Positions 7,243 through 13,061 of a DNA stretch of 13,061 nucleotides are shown here, piece after piece. The notes beneath the pieces were generated by a model. The model was not told the origin of the DNA. It saw only the letters and a list, made by a program, of their open reading frames with translations, and made no database searches. The position numbers were made by a program, and so were the translations under genes. How positions within the stretch are numbered: position 1 is the stretch's first letter; the number at the start of each line of letters is the position of its first letter. This stretch comes from Actinomycetota bacterium (GTDB lineage Bacteria; Actinomycetota; Actinomycetes; Actinomycetales; Microbacteriaceae): the NCBI GenBank assembly GCA_009702645.1, contig WLHO01000009.1, positions 1 through 13,061 on the forward strand. The letters run 5' to 3'.

Positions 7243-7764
7243 TTGGACAAGCCGGAGTTTCTGCCAGGCGTTCCAGATAACTTCCAACGCCTATGGACTC
7301 CACACCGTCTTGTTTACATTCAAAACGGTCAACAGCCGCCTGCTAACGAATGCCCGTTCTGTCTTGCCCCAGAAGGTTCTGACGAGGATGGACTGATTGT
7401 TTTCAGAGGTGAAACTTGCTTTGTGCTTCTGAATCTTTTCCCATACAACTCCGGACACCTTCTGGTCTGCACATATCGTCATATCGCGGACTATGACCAG
7501 ATCACCGAACAGGAATCGGCAGAAATGGCTGCGTTGACAAAGAAGGCTATGGAGGTTTTGCGTAAGGTAGCCCAAGCTCAGGGCTTCAACATTGGTATGA
7601 ACCAAGGGGTTATTGCAGGAGCTGGAATTGCTGAACACCTGCATCAGCACATCGTCCCGCGTTGGGAAAACGACTCAAACTTTTTCCCAATCATTGCCAA
7701 GACCAAGGCAATGCCAAGACTCCTTGGTGAAATAAGGGCTGATATCCAGGCTGCCTGGAGCTAA
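7243..7764 (+). CDS. HIT-family nucleotide phosphorylase/hydrolase (Ap4A phosphorylase-like)
   Basis: 173-aa cytoplasmic HIT protein. The histidine triad is EHLHQHIVPRW with His132, His134 and His136; the middle one is the expected nucleophile attacking the alpha-phosphate of a nucleotide. An N-terminal CPFC (Cys37, Cys40) looks like half of a metal site. NLFPYNSGHLLVCTYRH is the typical HIT core. In Mycobacterium the gene at this place, next to thrS, encodes an Ap4A phosphorylase; since synthetases such as ThrRS can make Ap4A as a side product, the pairing makes sense. TTG 7243 is the start: it directly follows the thrS stop, with AAGGAG 9 nt before it inside thrS, so translation is probably coupled. 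Substrate is inferred from family and context. Confidence 0.9.
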   Translation: MDKPEFLPGVPDNFQRLWTPHRLVYIQNGQQPPANECPFCLAPEGSDEDGLIVFRGETCFVLLNLFPYNSGHLLVCTYRHIADYDQITEQESAEMAALTKKAMEVLRKVAQAQGFNIGMNQGVIAGAGIAEHLHQHIVPRWENDSNFFPIIAKTKAMPRLLGEIRADIQAAWS

Positions 7765-7778
7765 CTGGTTAGAAAACG

Positions 7779-7800
7779 CCCGATTTGTCGGGTTAGGATT
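7779..7800 (+). promoter_or_regulatory. Possible pdxS promoter element with a small inverted repeat
   Basis: The 42-bp gap between the HIT gene and pdxS contains CCCGA (7779-7783) and TCGGG (7788-7792) around TTTG, followed directly by TTAGGAT. TAGGAT (7794-7799) fits a -10 hexamer only seven bases before the ATG, which would put transcription start on or next to the start codon. The same bases can be read as an SD (AGGA, 8-nt spacing). No convincing -35 is seen. Confidence 0.35.
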
Positions 7801-7806
7801 GTCAGC

Positions 7807-8700
7807 ATGAACCCCTCAAAGAACGAGTCAACACCTCTTGTAAAGCGCGGTCTCGCCGAGATGCTCAAGGGCGGCGTCATTATGGACGTTGTCAACGTTG
7901 AGCAGGCAAAGATTGCCGAAGACTCCGGTGCTGTTGCAGTGATGGCTCTTGAGAGAGTCCCAGCAGATATTCGTGCGCAGGGTGGGGTAGCGCGTATGAG
8001 CGACCCAGACATGATCGAGCAGATCATGAAAGCTGTTTCAATTCCGGTTATGGCCAAAGCTCGTATCGGTCATTTTGTTGAGGCACAAGTTCTGCAGAGC
8101 CTAAAAGTTGACTACATCGACGAGTCTGAAGTCCTATCTCCTGCTGACTACATCAACCACATTGATAAGTGGAAATTCGACGTTCCATTTGTTTGCGGAG
8201 CTACCAACCTAGGAGAGGCGCTTAGACGCATCACTGAAGGTGCAGCGATGATTCGCTCTAAGGGAGAAGCCGGAACCGGTGACGTTTCTGAGGCAACTAA
8301 GCACATCAGAACAATTCTTGGAGAAATCAACGCACTTTCTGCAAAGACCGAGGACGAGCTTTACGTGGCTGCCAAGGAGCTTCAAGCTCCATACGACTTG
8401 GTCCGCGAAGTAGCACGAACCAAGAAGCTTCCAGTAGTTCTTTTCGTGGCAGGCGGTGTTGCTACACCAGCGGATGCAGCAATGATGATGCAACTTGGTG
8501 CTGACGGAGTATTCGTAGGGTCTGGAATCTTTAAATCCGGTGATCCAGTAAAGCGTGCGGCCGCAATCGTAAAAGCAGTAGCTGCCTACAACGACGCAAG
8601 CGTAGTTGCGGATTCATCAAGGGGACTTGGCGAAGCTATGGTCGGCATCAATGTAAAAGACCTTCCTGCCCCACACCGTCTCTCGGAGCGCGGCTGGTAA
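7807..8700 (+). CDS. pdxS: Pyridoxal 5'-phosphate synthase lyase subunit PdxS
   Basis: Catalytic subunit of the DXP-independent vitamin B6 pathway. It condenses ribose 5-phosphate, glyceraldehyde 3-phosphate and ammonia to PLP, as a dodecamer of TIM barrels decorated by PdxT. It is 297 aa, the normal length. Asp27 in GGVIMDVVN, Lys84 in MAKARIGHF and Lys152 in RSKGEAGTG correspond, with an offset of three, to Asp24, Lys81 and Lys149 of Bacillus Pdx1; the two lysines carry the covalent intermediates. The barrel end [30 protein letters not shown] is highly typical. The start ATG 7807 gives [10 protein letters not shown]. pdxT starts on the next codon after its stop. No MocR-type pdxR regulator gene is adjacent in this window. 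Confidence 0.98.
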   Translation: MNPSKNESTPLVKRGLAEMLKGGVIMDVVNVEQAKIAEDSGAVAVMALERVPADIRAQGGVARMSDPDMIEQIMKAVSIPVMAKARIGHFVEAQVLQSLKVDYIDESEVLSPADYINHIDKWKFDVPFVCGATNLGEALRRITEGAAMIRSKGEAGTGDVSEATKHIRTILGEINALSAKTEDELYVAAKELQAPYDLVREVARTKKLPVVLFVAGGVATPADAAMMMQLGADGVFVGSGIFKSGDPVKRAAAIVKAVAAYNDASVVADSSRGLGEAMVGINVKDLPAPHRLSERGW

Positions 8701-9276
8701 GTGCGCGTCGGCGTATTTGCTTTACAGGGTGACGTTCGCGAGCATATTCGCACCCTTACTTCTATGGGTGTCGAAACCATTGAGGTTCGAAACGCTGCAG
8801 ATCTAACAAGTGTGGATGGCTTGATTCTTCCTGGGGGAGAGTCGACAACAATCTCGAAATTGATTGACATCTTCAGCCTTCGCAAGAACCTTATCGATTT
8901 CATTACTTCAGGCAAACCTGTATTCGGCACCTGCGCAGGAATGATCATGCTTGCAAAAGAGGTGCTGGATGCTTCATCTGGTCAACGCAGCCTCGAAGCT
9001 ATGGACATTTCAGTCAGAAGAAACGCGTTCGGGTCCCAACTTGATTCATTCGAAACCGAGATTGAGTTTGAAGGAAAACTCGCCAACGTTGCCTTTATCA
9101 GGGCACCGATTGTGGAAAGAGTGGGCCCGGGTGTTGAGGTTCTTTCTAAACTTCCTAACGGCGCCGTTGTAGCGGTGAGGTCAGGAAATCTTTTGGCCAC
9201 AGCTTTTCATCCAGAACTAACCGGGGATAACAGCGTCCACGAGTACTTCGTGGCTATGGTCTCGAAAAGCCTTTAG
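8701..9276 (+). CDS. pdxT: Pyridoxal 5'-phosphate synthase glutaminase subunit PdxT
   Basis: Glutamine amidotransferase that releases ammonia from glutamine and channels it into PdxS. It is 191 aa, normal length. The class I glutaminase triad is complete: Cys78 in GTCAGMIML, then His170 and Glu172 in AFHPELTGD. The N-terminal VGVFALQGDVREH and the oxyanion-side LILPGGEST (about 41-49) are family signatures. The GTG start at 8701 abuts the pdxS stop. The nearest SD-like run (GGAG in the pdxS end) is about 13 nt away, so translation probably depends on coupling with pdxS and keeps the two subunits balanced. Confidence 0.98.
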   Translation: MRVGVFALQGDVREHIRTLTSMGVETIEVRNAADLTSVDGLILPGGESTTISKLIDIFSLRKNLIDFITSGKPVFGTCAGMIMLAKEVLDASSGQRSLEAMDISVRRNAFGSQLDSFETEIEFEGKLANVAFIRAPIVERVGPGVEVLSKLPNGAVVAVRSGNLLATAFHPELTGDNSVHEYFVAMVSKSL

Positions 9277-9318
9277 ATTCTCACCTAGAATTCTTAGCGA
9301 AGCTAACCAAGGAGAGCA

Positions 9319-10074
9319 ATGTCCGGTCATTCCAAGTGGGCCACTACCAAGCATAAAAAGGCGATCATCGACTCACGTCGCGCCAAACTATTTGCGAAGC
9401 TGATTAAGAACATCGAAGTAGCAGCGCGTATTGGCGGGCCAGACATTGATGGAAACCCAACCCTCTATGACGCGATTCAGAAGGGTAGAAAGAGCTCCCT
9501 TCCCAACGACAACATTGAACGGGCCGTAAAACGTGGCTCTGGACAAGATGCCGATGCCGTTGAATACCAAACCATTTTTTACGAAGGCTATGGCCCAAAC
9601 GGAATCGCGTTATTGATTGAGTGTCTGACCGATAACAAGAACCGTGCCGCGGCCGATGTTCGTCTTGCAGTCACGCGAAACGGCGGGACGATGGCCGATC
9701 CCGGTAGCGTCTCCTATTTGTTTAGCCGCAAAGGTGTCATCACGATCGAGCGCACCGAAGGAGTCACAGAAGATCGAGTGCTAGAAGTTGGCCTGGATGC
9801 CGGCATCGAGGATGTCGAGGTGCGCGAATCAAGCTTTGTCGTCACAACAGATCCATCTTCTATGGTTGCGGTTCGAACTGCTCTTCAGTCATCTGGATTA
9901 GATTACGAAAGCGCAGATGTTGAGTTTGTACCAGCTGCGAGTTTGCCAGTTGATGCAGATACGGCAAGAACTGTGTTCAAGCTAATTGACGCGCTTGAAG
10001 ATTCCGACGAAGTGCAGAACGTCTATGCAAACTTTGACATCAGCCCGGAAGTACTAGCCGAGCTCGAGGCTTAG
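9319..10074 (+). CDS. yebC: YebC/PmpR family protein
   Basis: 251-aa cytoplasmic protein of the YebC/TACO1 family, long annotated as a transcriptional regulator and in recent work also linked to relieving ribosome stalling at proline-rich stretches. The N-terminus [28 protein letters not shown] is the invariant signature, followed by [37 protein letters not shown] and the C-terminal [15 protein letters not shown] end (here [17 protein letters not shown]). The start ATG 9319 has an AAGGAG SD at a good distance. A 42-bp gap after pdxT contains TAGAAT (9286-9291), a possible -10, and the small inverted repeat TTAGC/GCTAA (9294-9306). It sits directly before ruvCAB, as in many bacteria; the start of ruvC is two bases past its stop. 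Confidence 0.96.
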   Translation: MSGHSKWATTKHKKAIIDSRRAKLFAKLIKNIEVAARIGGPDIDGNPTLYDAIQKGRKSSLPNDNIERAVKRGSGQDADAVEYQTIFYEGYGPNGIALLIECLTDNKNRAAADVRLAVTRNGGTMADPGSVSYLFSRKGVITIERTEGVTEDRVLEVGLDAGIEDVEVRESSFVVTTDPSSMVAVRTALQSSGLDYESADVEFVPAASLPVDADTARTVFKLIDALEDSDEVQNVYANFDISPEVLAELEA

Positions 10075-10076
10075 TT

Positions 10077-10631
10077 TTGACCAAAATTCTTGGCATCGAT
10101 CCGGGTCTTACTCGATGCGGAGTGGGAGTTGTAGAGCTTTCAAAGGGGCGTAAGGTCTCCTTGGTTGAGGTTCGAGTTTTAGTTTCTCCAAAGGAAGAAC
10201 AGCTGGATTTGCGGATTGGTTCTATTGGAAAAGAGTTAGAAACCTTGTTCAAAAAGCATCGTCCAGATGTGATTGCCATTGAGCGAGTGTTCTCGCAGCA
10301 AAATCTCTCATCGGTGATGGGAACTGCTCAAATCTCAGGTGTCGCCATATATCTTGCAAACAAGTATGGGATTCCCATCGCTATGCACACACCGACCGAG
10401 GTGAAGGCTGCGGTGACAGGTTCTGGAAGAGCTGGAAAGGCGCAAGTGGGGCAGATGGTTGCTCAACTGCTTGGGCTCAAGGAAGTTCCTAAACCTGCCG
10501 ATGCAGCTGATGCTCTAGCGATCGCTATCTGTCAGGGCTTTCGGGGCGTCAACACTTCCGCCAGTTACACCAAGGCTCAGTTGAAGTGGAATGAAGCTGC
10601 TAAATCAGCAAGTGCTAAAAGCAAACGCTAA
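10077..10631 (+). CDS. ruvC: Holliday junction resolvase RuvC
   Basis: Dimeric endonuclease that cuts Holliday junctions symmetrically, acting with RuvAB in recombinational repair; 184 aa. The RNase H-like acidic centre is intact: Asp8 in GIDPGLTRCG, Glu69 in AIERVF, and Asp142/Asp145 in ADAADALAIAIC. TPTEVKAAVTGSGRAGKAQV is the conserved DNA-binding region. The C-terminus is a basic tail (KSASAKSKR). The start is TTG 10077, two bases after the yebC stop and with CGAGG 7 nt before it; starting here gives MTKILGIDPG, the correct family N-terminus. Probably cotranscribed with yebC and ruvAB. Confidence 0.97.
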   Translation: MTKILGIDPGLTRCGVGVVELSKGRKVSLVEVRVLVSPKEEQLDLRIGSIGKELETLFKKHRPDVIAIERVFSQQNLSSVMGTAQISGVAIYLANKYGIPIAMHTPTEVKAAVTGSGRAGKAQVGQMVAQLLGLKEVPKPADAADALAIAICQGFRGVNTSASYTKAQLKWNEAAKSASAKSKR

Positions 10632-10644
10632 GTAGGCTAATGGC

Positions 10645-11223
10645 GTGATTGCCTCGTTGACCGGATTGGTCCTTTCTAGCTCAAATGGGCAGATTGTCAT
10701 TGATGTCCAGGGCGTTGGTTATCTAGTTAACTCGACAGCGCAGACCGTCGGCTCGATTTCAGAAGGCGATAGCGTTAGTTTTCTTACCAGCCTGGTAGTC
10801 CGCGAAGATGCCTGGACTCTCTTTGGATTTAGAAACAAGCAGGAGCTCGAGGTCTTTGAGCTACTTCGAAGCGTCAATGGCGTGGGTCCCAAATCAGCTT
10901 TGTCGATTCTGAACCAGTTATCTGTGGAGCAAATTGCCCAGGCGGTTTCGGACGAAGCTGATGAAAGCTTCAAAGCAGTTTCTGGAATCGGATCTAAAAC
11001 CGCAAAGCTGATAACCCTGACCCTTGCTGGCAAGTTGGTCTCCAATGGCACAAAGAGCGCATCATCAGGTAACAACGAAAGTGCCGTGAGTGCCCTGGTG
11101 GGTCTTGGTTGGAGCGAGCGTCAATCCCGAGATGCGCTGCAGCAGGTTGGCACAAAGGATATGAATGATAAGCAGTTACTCAAAGCTGCTCTTCAGATTC
11201 TTTCGAAGGCACGTAAAGGATGA
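10645..11223 (+). CDS. ruvA: Holliday junction branch migration complex subunit RuvA
   Basis: Tetrameric junction-binding protein that holds the four-way DNA flat and loads RuvB. It is 192 aa. Domain I is an OB fold ([10 protein letters not shown] to about residue 63, with VGYLV and EDAWTLFGF). Domain II has two helix-hairpin-helix motifs, [12 protein letters not shown] (about 78-89) and [15 protein letters not shown] (about 113-127). A serine/asparagine-rich linker (about 133-145) leads to domain III, which contacts RuvB. The start is GTG 10645, 13 nt after ruvC. Upstream there is only TAGGCT six bases before the start; this reads either as a weak SD or as a -10 of a leaderless transcript. 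Its stop overlaps the ruvB ATG by four bases (ATGA). Confidence 0.97.
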   Translation: MIASLTGLVLSSSNGQIVIDVQGVGYLVNSTAQTVGSISEGDSVSFLTSLVVREDAWTLFGFRNKQELEVFELLRSVNGVGPKSALSILNQLSVEQIAQAVSDEADESFKAVSGIGSKTAKLITLTLAGKLVSNGTKSASSGNNESAVSALVGLGWSERQSRDALQQVGTKDMNDKQLLKAALQILSKARKG

Positions 11224-12209
11224 GCGAACTTCTTGATGGCGCAGCCAGCGAAAGCGATCTAGCCTTCGAAAGCGCTCTTCGCCCAACTAATCTGAACGAG
11301 TTCATAGGGCAATCGAAGATCAAGCAGCAGCTGGATTTACTGCTCAAAGCCGCGTCTCTTCAAAAGAGGTCACCAGATCACATTCTTCTTGCAGGTCCTC
11401 CTGGTCTGGGCAAGACAACTCTCGCAATGATTGTTGCTAACGAGATTGGCTCAGGACTTCGCATGACAAGCGGTCCAACTATTCAGCACGCTGGCGATCT
11501 TGCTGCTGTTCTTTCGTCCTTGAGCGCTGGTGAGGTTTTGTTTATTGACGAGATTCATCGAATGGCAAGGCCTGCCGAGGAGCTTTTATACATGGCGATG
11601 GAAGATTTCCGCGTTGATGTCATGGTTGGCAAGGGTGCTGGAGCGAGTTCTATTTCTTTAGAGCTCGAGCCTTTCACTTTGGTTGGTGCAACAACAAGGT
11701 CTGGAATGCTCCCTAATCCGCTGCGAGATCGATTCGGATATACGGCTAATTTAGAGTTCTACATTTCTGAAGAACTTAGATTGGTTCTTGATAGGGCCGC
11801 AACAAAACTTGAAATGCAGGCTGAAGCCGATGCTATTTCTCTCATTGCTTCTCGGTCCAGGGGAACTCCAAGAATCGCGAACCGCCTACTTCGTCGAGTG
11901 CGGGACTATGCGTTGGTCGAGAACCATCAAAAAATCTCGCAGGACTTGGCTGCTGCTGCATTGGATTTGTACGAGGTGGATTCGCTTGGTCTTGACCGAC
12001 TCGACAAGCAAGTTTTGACCACCTTGATACAGAAATTCGAAGGAAGGCCCGTGGGGCTTTCCACCCTGGCTGTGGCTTTGGGGGAGGAGCCAGACACCAT
12101 TGAATCGGTGGTAGAGCCGTTTCTACTCAGGGAAGGTCTAATCGAGCGGACCCCTAAGGGTAGGCAGGCAACAGCCCTGGCCCACCGGCACCTTGGCCTG
12201 CCGTTATAA
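11220..12209 (+). CDS. ruvB: Holliday junction branch migration ATPase RuvB
   Basis: Hexameric AAA+ motor that pulls DNA through the RuvA-junction complex; 329 aa. Walker A is GPPGLGKT (residues 59-66), Walker B is LFIDEIHR (107-114), sensor 1 lies in GATTRSG (156-162), and the arginine finger lies in LRDRFG (168-173). The C-terminal winged helix contains [20 protein letters not shown] and [12 protein letters not shown], the DNA-binding hairpin. The ATG at 11220 overlaps the ruvA stop as ATGA, so the two are translationally coupled; AAAGG lies just before it. Its last codons contain a TATAAT that may serve yajC. Confidence 0.98.
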   Translation: MSELLDGAASESDLAFESALRPTNLNEFIGQSKIKQQLDLLLKAASLQKRSPDHILLAGPPGLGKTTLAMIVANEIGSGLRMTSGPTIQHAGDLAAVLSSLSAGEVLFIDEIHRMARPAEELLYMAMEDFRVDVMVGKGAGASSISLELEPFTLVGATTRSGMLPNPLRDRFGYTANLEFYISEELRLVLDRAATKLEMQAEADAISLIASRSRGTPRIANRLLRRVRDYALVENHQKISQDLAAAALDLYEVDSLGLDRLDKQVLTTLIQKFEGRPVGLSTLAVALGEEPDTIESVVEPFLLREGLIERTPKGRQATALAHRHLGLPL

Positions 12210-12210
12210 T
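12205..12210 (+). promoter_or_regulatory. TATAAT over the ruvB stop codon, possible -10 for yajC-secD
   Basis: An exact consensus -10 hexamer spans the ruvB stop codon (TAA at 12207-12209) and lies 61 nt upstream of the yajC start. The sequence 17-18 bases further upstream is GC-rich and does not resemble a -35, so this is a weak candidate. Confidence 0.3.
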
Positions 12211-12271
12211 CAGTAGAACGCAAATGCTTTCGATAGCTTCCCTGTAATTCCACCAGATAGGTACTTTCTTC

Positions 12272-12616
12272 ATGGACGACAGTCTCTTTTTATTGGCCGC
12301 GTTGGCATTTTTGGGCGCGATGCTGTTCTACTCAAGCCGCAAGCGTAAAAAGGCAGCCGAGACTCTTCAGACTCAGGTTGTTAAAGGCGCCTACGTGATG
12401 TTGACTAGTGGAATTTACGGAAAGATCACTGCAGTGTTGGATAACCGTGTGGAGATTGAAATTTCCCCAGGTACCAAAATGTTGGTGGCTATGGGGGCAG
12501 TCAGAAGCATCGAACAGGAGCCAAAGAACTCCAAACCAGCAGCCAAGGCCACCACTAGCTCTAAGCCAAAGCCTGCAGCTAAGACCGCTGCCAAGACTCC
12601 CGCCAAGAAGAAGTAG
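12272..12616 (+). CDS. yajC: Preprotein translocase subunit YajC
   Basis: Small inner-membrane accessory of the Sec translocon that associates with SecDF; 114 aa. One N-terminal transmembrane helix (about residues 4-20, FLLAALAFLGAMLFYSS) is followed by basic residues RKRKK, giving a cytoplasmic C-terminal domain. The conserved core is KGAYVMLTSGIYGKITAVLDNRVEIEISPGTKMLV (about 38-72). The last 30 residues are a Lys/Ala/Pro-rich tail (PAAK-type repeats), low in complexity and common in actinobacterial YajC. A GATAGGT stretch about 9-10 nt before the ATG is the only SD candidate. secD follows 11 nt after the stop. Confidence 0.93.
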   Translation: MDDSLFLLAALAFLGAMLFYSSRKRKKAAETLQTQVVKGAYVMLTSGIYGKITAVLDNRVEIEISPGTKMLVAMGAVRSIEQEPKNSKPAAKATTSSKPKPAAKTAAKTPAKKK

Positions 12617-12627
12617 GGTCATTAATC

Positions 12628-13061
12628 TTGTCTGCTTCAAACACCGTTAAGTCCGCGCGCAAGTCGCTGTCATGGCTGCTGGCCATTCTCGTTGGTCTAA
12701 CAGGCCTAATCGCAGTGGGTTCTCTTTCTGATGAGAACGCCAGCTTCACACCCAAACTTGCTCTAGATCTTCAGGGTGGAACGCAGGTTATCCTCTCGCC
12801 TTTGCTTCTTGATGGCCAGGCTGTAACTCCAGAGCAACTAGATCAGGCAGTTTCTATCATTCGACAGCGTGTAGACGCCAGTGGTGTTAGTGAGTCTCAA
12901 GTAGTTACCCAGGGAGATAGAAACATTGTCGTTTCGATTCCTGGTGTGCCAGACGAGAACACACTTGCATTGATTAAGGCTTCCGCGAAGCTTGAATTCC
13001 GCGCTGTTCTTGTCACAAGCGTTGGCGCTCCATCATCAAGCGTCGATGGCACAGATCCAGC
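12628..13061 (+). CDS. secD: Protein translocase subunit SecD (N-terminal part)
   Basis: Beginning of SecD, the RND-type partner of SecF that uses the proton gradient to help complete protein export across the membrane. 144 codons are present and the frame is open at the window edge. Visible parts: a signal-anchor helix at about residues 15-32 (WLLAILVGLTGLIAV), the diagnostic LALDLQGGTQVIL (LDLQGG at 46-51), and the P1-base motif IIRQRVDASGVSE (78-90), followed by IVVSIPGV. The start is TTG 12628, with TAGGG 9 nt before it; no ATG or GTG lies upstream of the anchor helix in this frame. The 11-nt gap to yajC indicates one operon, with secF expected beyond the window. Confidence 0.94.
   Translation, partial: MSASNTVKSARKSLSWLLAILVGLTGLIAVGSLSDENASFTPKLALDLQGGTQVILSPLLLDGQAVTPEQLDQAVSIIRQRVDASGVSESQVVTQGDRNIVVSIPGVPDENTLALIKASAKLEFRAVLVTSVGAPSSSVDGTDP

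Noticed and set aside
11927..12253. 108-aa minus-strand ORF over the end of ruvB
   Set aside because: Antisense of the conserved RuvB winged-helix region; arginine/serine-rich composition typical of a shadow frame.
1..13061. CRISPR array, insertion sequence, prophage, toxin-antitoxin or defence genes
   Set aside because: No regularly spaced repeats, terminal inverted repeats or transposase, phage or toxin-like proteins were seen; every coding stretch fits a housekeeping family.

Overview
The window looks like chromosomal DNA of a low-to-mid-GC actinobacterium, most likely Microbacteriaceae and possibly the small-genome freshwater Luna group (Rhodoluna/Aquiluna-like). This rests on gene order and style, not on any search. 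The order thrS - HIT protein - pdxS - pdxT - yebC - ruvC - ruvA - ruvB - yajC - secD is the typical actinobacterial one. Base composition is near half G+C by eye, intergenic gaps are very short, TTG and GTG starts are frequent, and the tRNA genes lack an encoded CCA.

Layout. Positions 1-1123 (minus strand) hold nhaA, a Na+/H+ antiporter whose C-terminus is cut by the window edge. A 158-bp divergent region separates it from amt (1282-2538, plus), an ammonium channel closed by a strong hairpin terminator. The amt upstream region carries a phased GAAAC array that resembles a GlnR operator, and the nhaA start is preceded by a perfect hairpin with a possible Shine-Dalgarno (SD) sequence in its loop. 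A tRNA array follows: Gly(GCC), Cys(GCA), Val(GAC). Next is mqo (malate:quinone oxidoreductase), which starts within 40 nt of the last tRNA. A VIT1/CCC1-type metal transporter gene on the minus strand converges on mqo, and the two stop codons overlap.

From 5239 to the right edge everything is on the plus strand. thrS and a HIT-family nucleotide hydrolase/phosphorylase are fused head to tail with no gap. pdxS-pdxT encode the two subunits of PLP synthase, also with no gap. Then come yebC and the complete Holliday-junction set ruvC-ruvA-ruvB. yajC and the beginning of secD form the start of the Sec accessory operon.

Functionally the window is housekeeping: ion and ammonium transport, TCA-linked respiration, translation, vitamin B6 synthesis, recombination and protein export. 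I found no CRISPR array, insertion sequence, prophage or defence system, and no protein that looks like a new system. The most interesting signals are regulatory: the nhaA/amt divergent region, the inverted repeat between the transporter gene and thrS, and promoter-like TTAGGAT elements placed close enough to start codons to suggest leaderless transcripts.
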